The notes under the pieces: generated by a model
Told to the model about the DNA's origin: nothing
The model's input: only the letters and a program-made list of their open reading frames with translations
The model's database searches: none
In this document: piece by piece, positions 8,501 through 14,264 of the stretch
How the letters are laid out: each line of letters starts with the position of its first letter
Position numbering within the stretch: the first letter of the stretch is position 1
DNA from: CAYGKP01 sp964350605
GTDB lineage: Bacteria; Bacteroidota; Bacteroidia; Cytophagales; JAAEPT01
DNA: 16,065 nucleotides
Assembly: GCA_964350605.1 (NCBI GenBank)
Contig: CAYGKP010000038.1
Location: 1 to 16,065 of the forward strand
Reading direction: 5' to 3'
Made by a program: the position numbers and the translations under genes

Positions 8501-10743
8501 GTTTTGGTGATCGAATCCGAGCAGTAGGGCCCCATTGAAACCAGCGTAATGCCGGTATTTCCTGCAGTGGGGAACACTTGCGAATGGTTTAAGCTGACAG
8601 CTGCGGGCAAGCCGTTGACACGCCACTCGTAGGTCGTCGCGTTCAAGCTTGCATTGGTGAAAGTAGCCGGGTTGCCGATGTCGATGATCGTATCGCTCAT
8701 TGTGAAGTCGGCCACCACGGGGCAACTGACCATTATGGTAAGTTCCCTGCTTTTTTGGCAGCCCGAAAACCCGCTTGACGCTTCCAGCCGAACCGTATAG
8801 GTGCCAGGTGCTGTAAAAGTGTAGCCTGGGCTCATGGCCGTCGAGAAGGGCGTGCCATTCACGAACCACTCGTAGCTGGCAGCACTGGTGCTGCTGTTGG
8901 TGAAGGTGACCAATTGGCCTGCGGCTGGTGTGAGGTCGCTGGCACTGAAGTCTGCAATGGTGGGGCAGACCACCTGCACGGTTTGGGTCGTGCTTTCGGT
9001 ACAAGCACCAGCGGTACCCGTCAGCTTGACCGAGTAGGTACCAGCCGATGGGAAAGCATACGTTGGGTTAGTGGCGGTCGAAATCGGGGTCCCATTGACA
9101 AACCACTGGTAGTTGCTTGCACCGGTACTGGTATTTGTGAAGGTCACCGTCTGCCCAGCGATGGGGGTTGCGGGGAGGAAGGAGAAGCCCACTGCCAACG
9201 GACAGGTGACAACCACGTATTGCTGGCTGGTGTCAGTACAGAAATTGGTGCCGCCTTGCGCTGCCAGCTTGACCGAATAAGTGCCAGGCGCGGTGAAGGT
9301 GTGACCCAAGTTGGTGGTTGTGCCTGCCGAGACCCCGTTGATCAGCCAGTTGTAATTGACAGCACCTGTGCTGGTGTTGGTAAACGTAACGGCTTGGTCT
9401 ACCAGGGGAATCGCAGGCAAAAAGGTAAAAGCAGAGGTGGTGGAAGGACAGTTGACATTGATGGTCACCGTTGTATCGTCCCAACAGCCGGGTCCGCTGC
9501 TGGCATAGAGCCGGATGGTATGGCTGCCCGAAACCGTAAGGGCTTGCGAGAAATTGGGCGCGGTCGACTTTTGGACGTCATCTACATACCAACGATAGGT
9601 GGTTGCGCCGCCCGTTGTTGTGTTAGTGAACGTGATGGTCTCCCCCGTGATCGGCGCGCCAGGGGCAAAGGTAAAGCTGGCTACGGGCGGGCTTGGACAG
9701 GCTGAAACACAGCCTTGTGAGGTGAGCAAGCTGGACCGCGTACCCTCCAAAGCGGCTCGCATCCTGGTACGTTGGCCTTCGGTAAAATCGACTTGGCAAT
9801 TCCAGTTGCCATAGTCCATGAAATCCGAGTAGTAGTCGGTCTGGTCCCCCAGTCCGCCGCCGGTGATGGGTCGAAAGGGGTTGTTTGGCGAAGTGTCGTC
9901 TGCATCGGTATCGCAGGTGTTCACATAGGAACCGCAGCTTACGTATGCCGTTGAGTTGTCGGGTGGGGTGTCGCACACATAGTCCCCTTGGGTCAAACAG
10001 TTGTTGTTGGGGCAACCGCCGTTGAAGGTGTGCCGCAGGTTCAGGTAGTGCCCCACCTCGTGAATGGTGACTACCGAGTTTTTTGGGGAAGAGCCGAAGA
10101 AGTTCGCTTCCATGACTACACCATCATACAACTGGCCATGCGCACCTGCGAGGTAAGCGTAGCCCGCCACGCTGCAAGATCCCGAGTTAGAACAGATCGA
10201 ACCGACCAGCCAAATGTTCAGGTATTGGGTCTGGTCCCAACGGCTTAAGCTTTTGAGGGCCAAGTCCTGGGTATCCATGTTTAAATTGGTCAGGGGCGAG
10301 GCCACCCGGTTGATCCCCGAGGTTGGCGCGCCATTCGGATCGCGCTGGGCCAAACAGAATTCGATCTCGACGTTGACCCCTGTGCCCAGATAGGGCGGTT
10401 GCTTGTTGAAGGCTTGGTTGAGGTGTTGGATGCCAGCGAGTACCTGGGCATCCGAGATGTTTTCCGCCCCTCCGTTGTGGATGATGTGGACGACCACGGG
10501 GATGGTCAACGTGCCAGTTGAAGTTCGTTTCCCCCCAGCCATTCGTTGGGAAATGGCTACACGCTCGGCTCGCTGGTTGGATTCCTGGAATTGGCGGCGG
10601 TACTCTGGGTTGCGATCCAGAAGATGTTCATGGAGGTGGTCGCTGCCGCATCCAGGAAAATCATCCCCGTGCTGGGCATGGACAGAAAAGGGAAGGCTGA
10701 CGAGTGTCAGGCAGAAAAAAACTCTGAGAATCAGCGAATTCAT
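5590..10743 (-). CDS. Secreted M43-type metalloprotease with PKD, propeller-like and Ig-like regions and a T9SS type-B CTD
   Basis: A 1717-residue exported protein. A signal peptide covers residues 1-24 (ending VHAQ). The M43/cytophagalysin-like zinc protease spans about 75-345, with HEVGHYLNLRH at 228-238 (zinc ligands H228, H232, H238; base E229) and a Met-turn SDFMDYG around M309. Asn replaces the usual metzincin Gly at 235. Five PKD-like domains start near 352, 438, 516, 594 and 676, each with a FxP.....Q.VTFTN core. A region of about 756-1115 resembles the WD40/YVTN-like propeller of other Bacteroidota adhesins (GNMVFYTDG, FSPDDTRLYAVD). Ig-like repeats with paired 'EPDLG.D..YC' and 'W.DGST' motifs run from about 1115 to 1620. 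The CTD at about 1625-1717 has IPSAFSPNEDGLNDVF, YNRWGE and PVGVYSYVL. It probably acts outside the cell or on its surface. Substrate unknown. Confidence 0.93.
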   Translation of the reverse strand: MNSLILRVFFCLTLVSLPFSVHAQHGDDFPGCGSDHLHEHLLDRNPEYRRQFQESNQRAERVAISQRMAGGKRTSTGTLTIPVVVHIIHNGGAENISDAQVLAGIQHLNQAFNKQPPYLGTGVNVEIEFCLAQRDPNGAPTSGINRVASPLTNLNMDTQDLALKSLSRWDQTQYLNIWLVGSICSNSGSCSVAGYAYLAGAHGQLYDGVVMEANFFGSSPKNSVVTIHEVGHYLNLRHTFNGGCPNNNCLTQGDYVCDTPPDNSTAYVSCGSYVNTCDTDADDTSPNNPFRPITGGGLGDQTDYYSDFMDYGNWNCQVDFTEGQRTRMRAALEGTRSSLLTSQGCVSACPSPPVASFTFAPGAPITGETITFTNTTTGGATTYRWYVDDVQKSTAPNFSQALTVSGSHTIRLYASSGPGCWDDTTVTINVNCPSTTSAFTFLPAIPLVDQAVTFTNTSTGAVNYNWLINGVSAGTTTNLGHTFTAPGTYSVKLAAQGGTNFCTDTSQQYVVVTCPLAVGFSFLPATPIAGQTVTFTNTSTGASNYQWFVNGTPISTATNPTYAFPSAGTYSVKLTGTAGACTESTTQTVQVVCPTIADFSASDLTPAAGQLVTFTNSSTSAASYEWFVNGTPFSTAMSPGYTFTAPGTYTVRLEASSGFSGCQKSRELTIMVSCPVVADFTMSDTIIDIGNPATFTNASLNATTYEWRVNGLPAAVSLNHSQVFPTAGNTGITLVSMGPYCSDSITKTLVVLDSCADPQNHNRNWRFANGLGIDFNTPTPSLITGASNNAYETSSTISDRKGNMVFYTDGRFVWDRTGAVMPNGSGLNGHESANQGALILPQPGSDSLYYVFHMWEFANPIGLSYSVVDMSLRGGLGDVTATKNIFIEGPVTEQLSATLHANREDWWVVTHDWGNNQFHAYLLDSTGLNLTPVVSAIGNVFNDNSVSSVSGSEQAVTIKFNHAGDKLASCTRKNKRVELFDFDNATGVISNQINLTGAVDIFYDSEFSPDDTRLYAVDLIQRDIWQYDLTAGSPASINASATRIVDLSSTFFNYFGELYLGPDGRIYCNQYQTNQLLVINNPNALGVACNPVQNGFSLGGGTGQISLQNLPKVFPDPDPKIEGPILLCADSVAEYRSNVGGQWIVSGPAVIASSGSHKATLTFTGGGTVELIQWAGCGKGDTISITVLDLPEPDLGPDTLYCAADFPSNLDPGTFDTYRWQDNSTAPTLATSGPGTYWVEVGNSLGCSATDTLNLEEDTALPTQVLEDTLFCAPASLLLLPDQDSSYTYSWQDGATDTSHVAGASGIYWVDITGRCGAVRDSAEVTFFTYPALSITGAPAYLCPDEMATIPLIATPSGGLLSGPSVIGSNLVPTLFTPQRDTIWYHIGYPEGCVDSAFVIVEDGGQPEPDLGKDSTYCPADLPLLLAPGSFASYTWDNTSGAPTRSAGSAGTYWVEVSNTLGCIGSDTVVIAVDLTPAPVPQLNDTTICEGDLAQLIPEQNSAFTYLWRDGSTEPKNTAFLGGLYWVDISTRCDVVRDQMTLTVLPAPPVDFTGLDSLVPCDTFLVNQLIPTPGGGVFSGEGLVGLDQYDPSQFSPPIDTVNYQMVYGNGCDASVTRVVLWQPCCEIGIPSAFSPNEDGLNDVFGYLGQIEHATLTIYNRWGEAIFSTQSIHEPWDGTHRGEPSPVGVYSYVLTYQCEFRLGEKDNVRQVGQVTLLR

Positions 10744-10806
10744 GTGCAGCTCAGGGAGTGCCTACTCATAAAAGTAAAGACTGTAGTGCAGGAATGATAG
10801 GCGACT

Positions 10807-10825
10807 AGTCAGAAAAAAACTGACT
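10807..10825 (-). promoter_or_regulatory. Small perfect hairpin in the leader of the M43 protease gene
   Basis: AGTCAG and CTGACT form a perfect 6-bp stem around a 7-nt homopolymer loop (A's on plus, T's on minus), 64-82 nt upstream of the protease ATG. It could be a leader-RNA structure or a protein site. It is short enough to be chance. No clear Bacteroidota -7/-33 promoter pair was found near it. Confidence 0.25.
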
Positions 10826-10915
10826 CCCTTTCGAATTGGTCTGCGATAATAATTAGTAAACCCAGGCCGGGTGCAAGCGGTATTTTGGCCGAGCCGCCAT
10901 CATCCAAGCGAAGTC

Positions 10916-10949
10916 AAAAAATAAACGACGACCGTTTCGGGTCGTCGTT
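10916..10949 (-). terminator. Terminator-like hairpin reading on the minus strand
   Basis: A perfect 10-bp stem, AACGACGACC (10924-10933) with GGTCGTCGTT (10940-10949), has a 6-nt loop. On the minus strand it is followed by TTTATTTTTTG, as expected for an intrinsic terminator. The plus side has no T-tract. No minus-strand gene is visible immediately upstream, since the genes to the right run on plus. It may therefore be an insulator ahead of the protease promoter, the end of an unannotated antisense RNA, or a relic of an older arrangement. Confidence 0.5.
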
Positions 10950-10964
10950 CAATTCCATGTCGTC

Positions 10965-11072
10965 ATGGGTGGGGAGCATGACTGGGGCCAGTTCAAACCC
11001 TACTTGGTTGAATTTGAGCGGTTGTACCAGTTCAAGTTGATGGTTGAAGGAGCGCTACATGCGAGGTTTTGA
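10965..11072 (+). CDS. Small repeat-encoded ORF, copy 2 (35 aa, unknown function)
   Basis: This is the only copy with a visible ATG. It reads MGG, then the shared EHDWGQFKPYLVEFERLY, then the private tail QFKLMVEGALHARF and TGA. The start lies 15 nt past a terminator-like hairpin. The sequence suggests one charged amphipathic helix with no membrane segment, cysteine pair or nucleic-acid-binding motif that I recognise. Its 3' end overlaps another tiny ORF (11059-11166) by 14 nt. A real microprotein, a fragment of a mobile-element protein, or incidental reading of a repeat are all possible. Conservation of frame across copies favours past or present coding. Confidence 0.4.
   Translation: MGGEHDWGQFKPYLVEFERLYQFKLMVEGALHARF
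10971..11026 (+). repeat. Copy 2 of the 56-nt intergenic repeat core
   Basis: Full 56-nt core beginning with GGGGAGCATG and ending GCGGTTGTA, identical to copy 1 where both are resolved. It differs from copy 3 at a single base. Inside it, TTCAAACC and GGTTGAA can form a 7-bp stem with one bulged A around the loop CTACTT. It lies 21 nt past the hairpin that ends at 10949. Confidence 0.95.
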
Positions 11073-11166
11073 AGTTGCAGGTGGCCAATTGTTCGCGAAC
11101 CACGAGGCGCTTTACGCGCTGATTTCGAATCCCCAGCGTTGGGTATTGCTGAATGAGGGTGAGTAG
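11059..11166 (+). CDS. Possible 35-aa ORF of unknown function
   Basis: The ATG lies inside the tail of repeat ORF copy 2 (14-nt overlap) and the frame runs to a TAG at 11164-11166. The peptide begins MRGFEVAGGQLFANHEALYA and ends RWVLLNEGE. Composition is protein-like (mixed hydrophobic and charged residues) but nothing is recognisable. No counterpart follows copy 1 or copy 3. It ends about 14 nt before the palindromic regulatory element of the LuxR gene, so it could also be untranslated leader sequence. Chance is a realistic alternative at this length. Confidence 0.2.
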   Translation: MRGFEVAGGQLFANHEALYALISNPQRWVLLNEGE

Positions 11167-11179
11167 CCTTTCTTTGCGA

Positions 11180-11210
11180 TTAGAATGATTCTAAATAATG
11201 AGAATCCAGA
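11180..11210. promoter_or_regulatory. Palindromic operator-like element ahead of the LuxR-type regulator gene
   Basis: TTAGAATGATTCTAA at 11180-11194 is a perfect 7-1-7 dyad. GATTCT (11187-11192) and AGAATC (11201-11206) form an overlapping second dyad. A third, TGAGAA at 11199-11204 with TTCTCA at 11216-11221, extends just beyond. The 7-1-7 geometry and AT-rich arms resemble Fur-box architecture (T-ATAAT-N-ATTAT-A type). The 31-nt block recurs in diverged form at 11889-11919, just before the TonB receptor start. I infer an operator shared by both genes. Binding by Fur or by the LuxR protein itself cannot be told from sequence. Confidence 0.55.
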
Positions 11211-11220
11211 TGCGGTTCTC

Positions 11221-11832
11221 ATGAGTTACGCAATGAAAGCCACCCTACTTGTCGCCGATGGGCAGGACATCGAACGCATGGGTTTGTGTTGGTGTGCCGA
11301 ACAGTCCGGTGCGTTTGACCGGGTGGTGCCTGTGGTCAAGCCCGGCGAGTTGTCCGAGTGGGTAGGCAGGTTTCCCGACTGCCTGCTGGTTTGTGCCCCA
11401 TCCGCAAAGTTCGGCTTCAGCGAGGGCTTGCTTTGTGAGTTGCGGCGCAAGTTCGATCGGCTGCGGATTGTCACGATTGGGGAAACTGGGCCGAAGGACG
11501 CACCATCATTCGATGGTTGGCTCTCTCACCAAGATTCGGCGGCGCATGTCATTGCGTTGTTACGAAAAGTGGCACGGGCTCAAATCAGAAAAAGCGATGT
11601 GATTGGTTCGGCCTCTCATGATTCGTTGGGACCGGGCCCCCTGAGCCCTGCCGAGCGCGAGGTATTCACCTTGATGGCCCGAGGGTGCAGCACCCGGGAG
11701 ATCGCCGAATCATTGCACCGCAGCGAGCATACGGTCAGTACCCACAGAAAGCACATTCTCGCCAAGCTAAACTTGCCGAACACGACGGCCTTGATACGCT
11801 GGGCTTACGAGAAAGGCTGGGCGAGGCCTTAG
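11221..11832 (+). CDS. LuxR/NarL-type transcriptional regulator with a degenerate receiver domain
   Basis: DNA-binding regulator of 203 residues from this start. The N-terminal domain (about 5-125) has a receiver-like fold pattern: KATLLVADGQD as strand 1, then FPDCLLVCAPSAKF where a response regulator has its phosphoacceptor Asp. That position is C58, and the acidic pair before it reads DG instead of DD, so phosphorylation in the usual way is unlikely. The C-terminal GerE/LuxR helix-turn-helix (about 141-198) is intact: LSPAEREVFTLMARGCSTREIAESL with recognition helix SEHTVSTHRKHI. I prefer ATG 11221 over ATG 11185 (215 aa) because the latter lies within a palindromic operator; ATG 11233 is also possible. 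The gene is followed by the heme-uptake genes on the same strand, so it likely controls them. Confidence 0.85.
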   Translation: MSYAMKATLLVADGQDIERMGLCWCAEQSGAFDRVVPVVKPGELSEWVGRFPDCLLVCAPSAKFGFSEGLLCELRRKFDRLRIVTIGETGPKDAPSFDGWLSHQDSAAHVIALLRKVARAQIRKSDVIGSASHDSLGPGPLSPAEREVFTLMARGCSTREIAESLHRSEHTVSTHRKHILAKLNLPNTTALIRWAYEKGWARP

Positions 11833-11853
11833 AATCACCTGATCGGGTGATTC
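11832..11853. promoter_or_regulatory. Perfect 8-bp dyad between regulator and TonB receptor genes
   Basis: GAATCACC and GGTGATTC flank the 6-nt centre TGATCG. The dyad begins at the last base of the regulator's stop codon and lies 55 nt before the receptor start. No T-tract follows, so it is a weak terminator candidate. Its length of 22 bp and location suit a binding site for a dimeric regulator, perhaps the neighbouring LuxR-type protein, or an RNA hairpin that attenuates read-through. Confidence 0.4.
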
Positions 11854-11888
11854 GGAGCCAGGGAAAGGTCACTTCCTTTGCCATTCAA

Positions 11889-11919
11889 TTATAATAAGTC
11901 TAAATAAATGAAATCCAGA
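11889..11919. promoter_or_regulatory. Second copy of the operator-like element, at the TonB receptor start
   Basis: TTATAATAAGTCTAA at 11889-11903 matches the palindrome at 11180-11194 at 12 of 15 positions. The next AATAA is identical, and AATCCAGA at the end of the 31-nt block also matches. The ATG of the receptor lies inside the block at 11908. TTCCTTTG at 11873-11880 is a loose match to the Bacteroidota -7 element (TAnnTTTG), which would put the element just downstream of transcription start. The dyad symmetry is imperfect here. Confidence 0.45.
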
Positions 11920-14253
11920 CTTCCGCTTGCCTTCCTACTGGCCATCGTCAGTGCCTCGGCGCTCCGTGCGCAAACCGTGTTGAGCGGGACGGTGCTGACC
12001 AATGATGCCTATCCGGTGGAAGGAGCCTTCGTATTCGTGGGCGCGAAGCCGCACTGTTTGATCACCGACTCGACGGGGCGCTTCTCAGTCGAAGGACTGG
12101 CTGCAGGCGAGCATCGGGTGGTGGTTCGAATGGATGGTCAAGCAATTCTCGACCAAACGGTCGAGCTATCGGAAGGCGAGCATGAAGATATGAATGTGCA
12201 GTGCCCCTACGGCCACTCTGATTTGGAGCCAGTGGTCGTCACCGCCAGCCGCACGCGCGAGTTGGGCGGCTCGGTCCCCGTACCTGTTACGGTGATCAGC
12301 GGGGCGCAAGTGAAACGCATGGGTTCCCAGCGCCTCGACCAGGTATTGGCCGAGCAGACGGGGTTACAAATTATCTCCGAACATGGGGCTGGTTTGCAGA
12401 TGCAGGGGATGAGTTCGGATTACATCCTGATCCTGGTTGACGGCGAACCGCTGGTGGGTCGCACAGCGGGAACCATGGACCTCTCGCGGGTCGCGGTGGG
12501 CAATATTGAGCGCATTGAGATTGTGCGGGGCCCAAGTTCCTCGCTCTATGGCAGCGACGCACTGGCGGGCGTGGTCAACATCATCACCCGAAAAAGCAAG
12601 AACGACTTGAACGCGCGCTTGGGCGCACAGCACCGCAGCTACAAGACCTGGCAGACCTACGGTGAAGTGGGCCTGCGAAGGGGCAATTGGAACGTTGGCT
12701 TGTTCTTCGATCGCTTACAGAGCGGGGGCTACGACCTCACACCCGAAGAGGTCTCACAGACCGTTGCACCTTCAGCAGCCTTTACCATTGCGCCAAAAGT
12801 CAGCTACCAGTTTTCAGAGAACAGCGAGTTGCGCATCAGTTCGCGCTTCTATCGCGTGCGTGCAACCGATCGCTTCGACACCGAGGAGCGCCGTGTGGAA
12901 ACCTTCGCCGAGCAGAACGAAGCGAATGTGAATGCCACGTTTTCGCACCAGTTGGGGCAACGCGGAAAGGTCCAGCTGCGCCAGTATTGGATGCGCTATC
13001 ACACCCACGAGAACTACGATTACGAGGACGACGGTACGCAGTACGATGCCTCCTTCTTTAGCCAGCAATTCATGCGCAGCGAAGCGCAAGCCGACTATGA
13101 TATCGCGGGCAAACACACCTCGACACTTGGTGTGGGCCGTCTGGGGGAATCGGTGGAAGCCACGCGTTACGACGAGCTGACTCGCTTCACCAGCCAGTAC
13201 GTCTTCTTCCAACAACAGTGGCGACCTGGCGATAAGGACCGCTGGAATCTGCAACTGGGCGGTCGCTATGACATGCATTCGGCCTTTGCCTCACGCTTCA
13301 GCCCCAAGGCGGGCCTCTGGTTTCGCGCGACCAATTGGATGCGCCTACGTGCCAGCGTTGGGGCGGGCTACAAAACGCCCGACTTCCGCACCCTGCTGCT
13401 CAACTTCTCCAACCCGATTGTGGGCTATTCGGTCTTCGGCAGTTTGGTGGTCGACGACAAAGTGGCCGAGCTACAGAGCCAAGGCCAGATTGCCTCGATT
13501 CAGCGCGACCCGGCCTCCTTCAGCGAGGTGAAACCCGAGCGCTCGCTGGGCTTTAACGCTGGCTATCAAGTCGACTTTTCCAAGAAGGTTCGGTGGACGA
13601 TGAACCTCTACCACAACGAGATCAAGGAGCTGATCGAGACCCAAATCGTGGCCACCAAGACCAATGGCCAGTACGTCTACTCCTACACCAACTTGAACAA
13701 CATTTACACCCAAGGGCTGGAAACAGACCTGCGTGTGGGCTTGCCCGCCGGGTTCGAGATTTCGGGGGGCTATGCCTACACCGTTGCCAAGGACCGCGAC
13801 GTAGTTGAGCGAATCGAAAACGGGGAGGTCTATGCCAGCGACCCTGGGGACCCCTTCGCCGACCCGACATTGGTAAGGCCCGCGGACTACGGTGGGCTGA
13901 ACAACCGCTCGAAGCATTCGGGTAATCTCAAGCTTAATTACTGGCACCACAAGGCCAAGGTGGGCGGCTTTCTGCGCGTAATCTATCGCGGGCGCTTCGG
14001 TTCGGGCGTGGACGTGAACGCCAACAGCATCCTGGACGACGACCGCGAATACGCCGCCAGCTACTGGCTCTGGAACCTGGCGGTCGACAAGACGCTGCTT
14101 GAACAATTCACCCTGCGTGCAGGCATCGACAACCTGATGGATCGCACGAATGCGTTCGTGCCCACGATGCCGGGCCGCGTCTACTTCGTGGCCTTCGAAT
14201 GGAACCTGAGTAAATCGCTCGGCAAAAGAGTAACACCCCCAACCAACCCTTAA
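11908..14253 (+). CDS. TonB-dependent outer-membrane receptor (probable heme/iron receptor, HmuR-like by context)
   Basis: Outer-membrane active transporter of 781 residues. A signal peptide covers residues 1-22 (ending LRAQ). A carboxypeptidase-regulatory-like domain follows at about 23-105 (SGTVLTNDAYPVEGAFVFVG, TDSTGRFSVEGL). The TonB-box/plug region starts at about 108 with EPVVVTASRTRE and includes RLDQVLAEQTGLQI, ILILVDGEPLVGR and IERIEIVRGPSSSLYGSDAL, then GVVNIITRK. The rest is a 22-strand barrel, with GYKTPDFRTLLLNFSNP and VKPERSLGFNAGY in the loop region where heme receptors carry FRAP/NPDL-type motifs. The barrel ends near RVYFVAFEWNL. Plug and barrel are complete. The HmuY-type gene starts 11 nt after the stop, so heme is the likely substrate. 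A siderophore cannot be excluded. Confidence 0.92.
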   Translation: MKSRLPLAFLLAIVSASALRAQTVLSGTVLTNDAYPVEGAFVFVGAKPHCLITDSTGRFSVEGLAAGEHRVVVRMDGQAILDQTVELSEGEHEDMNVQCPYGHSDLEPVVVTASRTRELGGSVPVPVTVISGAQVKRMGSQRLDQVLAEQTGLQIISEHGAGLQMQGMSSDYILILVDGEPLVGRTAGTMDLSRVAVGNIERIEIVRGPSSSLYGSDALAGVVNIITRKSKNDLNARLGAQHRSYKTWQTYGEVGLRRGNWNVGLFFDRLQSGGYDLTPEEVSQTVAPSAAFTIAPKVSYQFSENSELRISSRFYRVRATDRFDTEERRVETFAEQNEANVNATFSHQLGQRGKVQLRQYWMRYHTHENYDYEDDGTQYDASFFSQQFMRSEAQADYDIAGKHTSTLGVGRLGESVEATRYDELTRFTSQYVFFQQQWRPGDKDRWNLQLGGRYDMHSAFASRFSPKAGLWFRATNWMRLRASVGAGYKTPDFRTLLLNFSNPIVGYSVFGSLVVDDKVAELQSQGQIASIQRDPASFSEVKPERSLGFNAGYQVDFSKKVRWTMNLYHNEIKELIETQIVATKTNGQYVYSYTNLNNIYTQGLETDLRVGLPAGFEISGGYAYTVAKDRDVVERIENGEVYASDPGDPFADPTLVRPADYGGLNNRSKHSGNLKLNYWHHKAKVGGFLRVIYRGRFGSGVDVNANSILDDDREYAASYWLWNLAVDKTLLEQFTLRAGIDNLMDRTNAFVPTMPGRVYFVAFEWNLSKSLGKRVTPPTNP

Positions 14254-14264
14254 CCCAAACCCCT

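Noticed and set aside
8700..9680. Periodic repeats spaced about 240 nt, checked as a CRISPR-like or tandem DNA array
   Set aside because: They are diverged PKD-like domains in one continuous reading frame. The period matches a domain of about 80 residues and there are no short identical direct repeats with spacers.
8914..9705. 263-codon plus-strand ORF opposite the PKD region
   Set aside because: Composition is Gly/Arg/Cys-rich and repetitive with the PKD period of the true minus-strand gene. It is an antisense shadow.
5590..10743. Asn instead of Gly in the HExxHxxGxxH motif as a sign of an inactive protease
   Set aside because: HEVGHYLNLRH retains all three zinc His and the catalytic Glu. 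Asn at this position occurs in Bacteroidota M43 proteins as I know them, and a Met-turn is present.
10744..10964. Search for a standard Bacteroidota promoter (TTG and TAnnTTTG) ahead of the protease gene
   Set aside because: No convincing pair was seen on the minus strand. Only hairpins could be supported, so no promoter is called.
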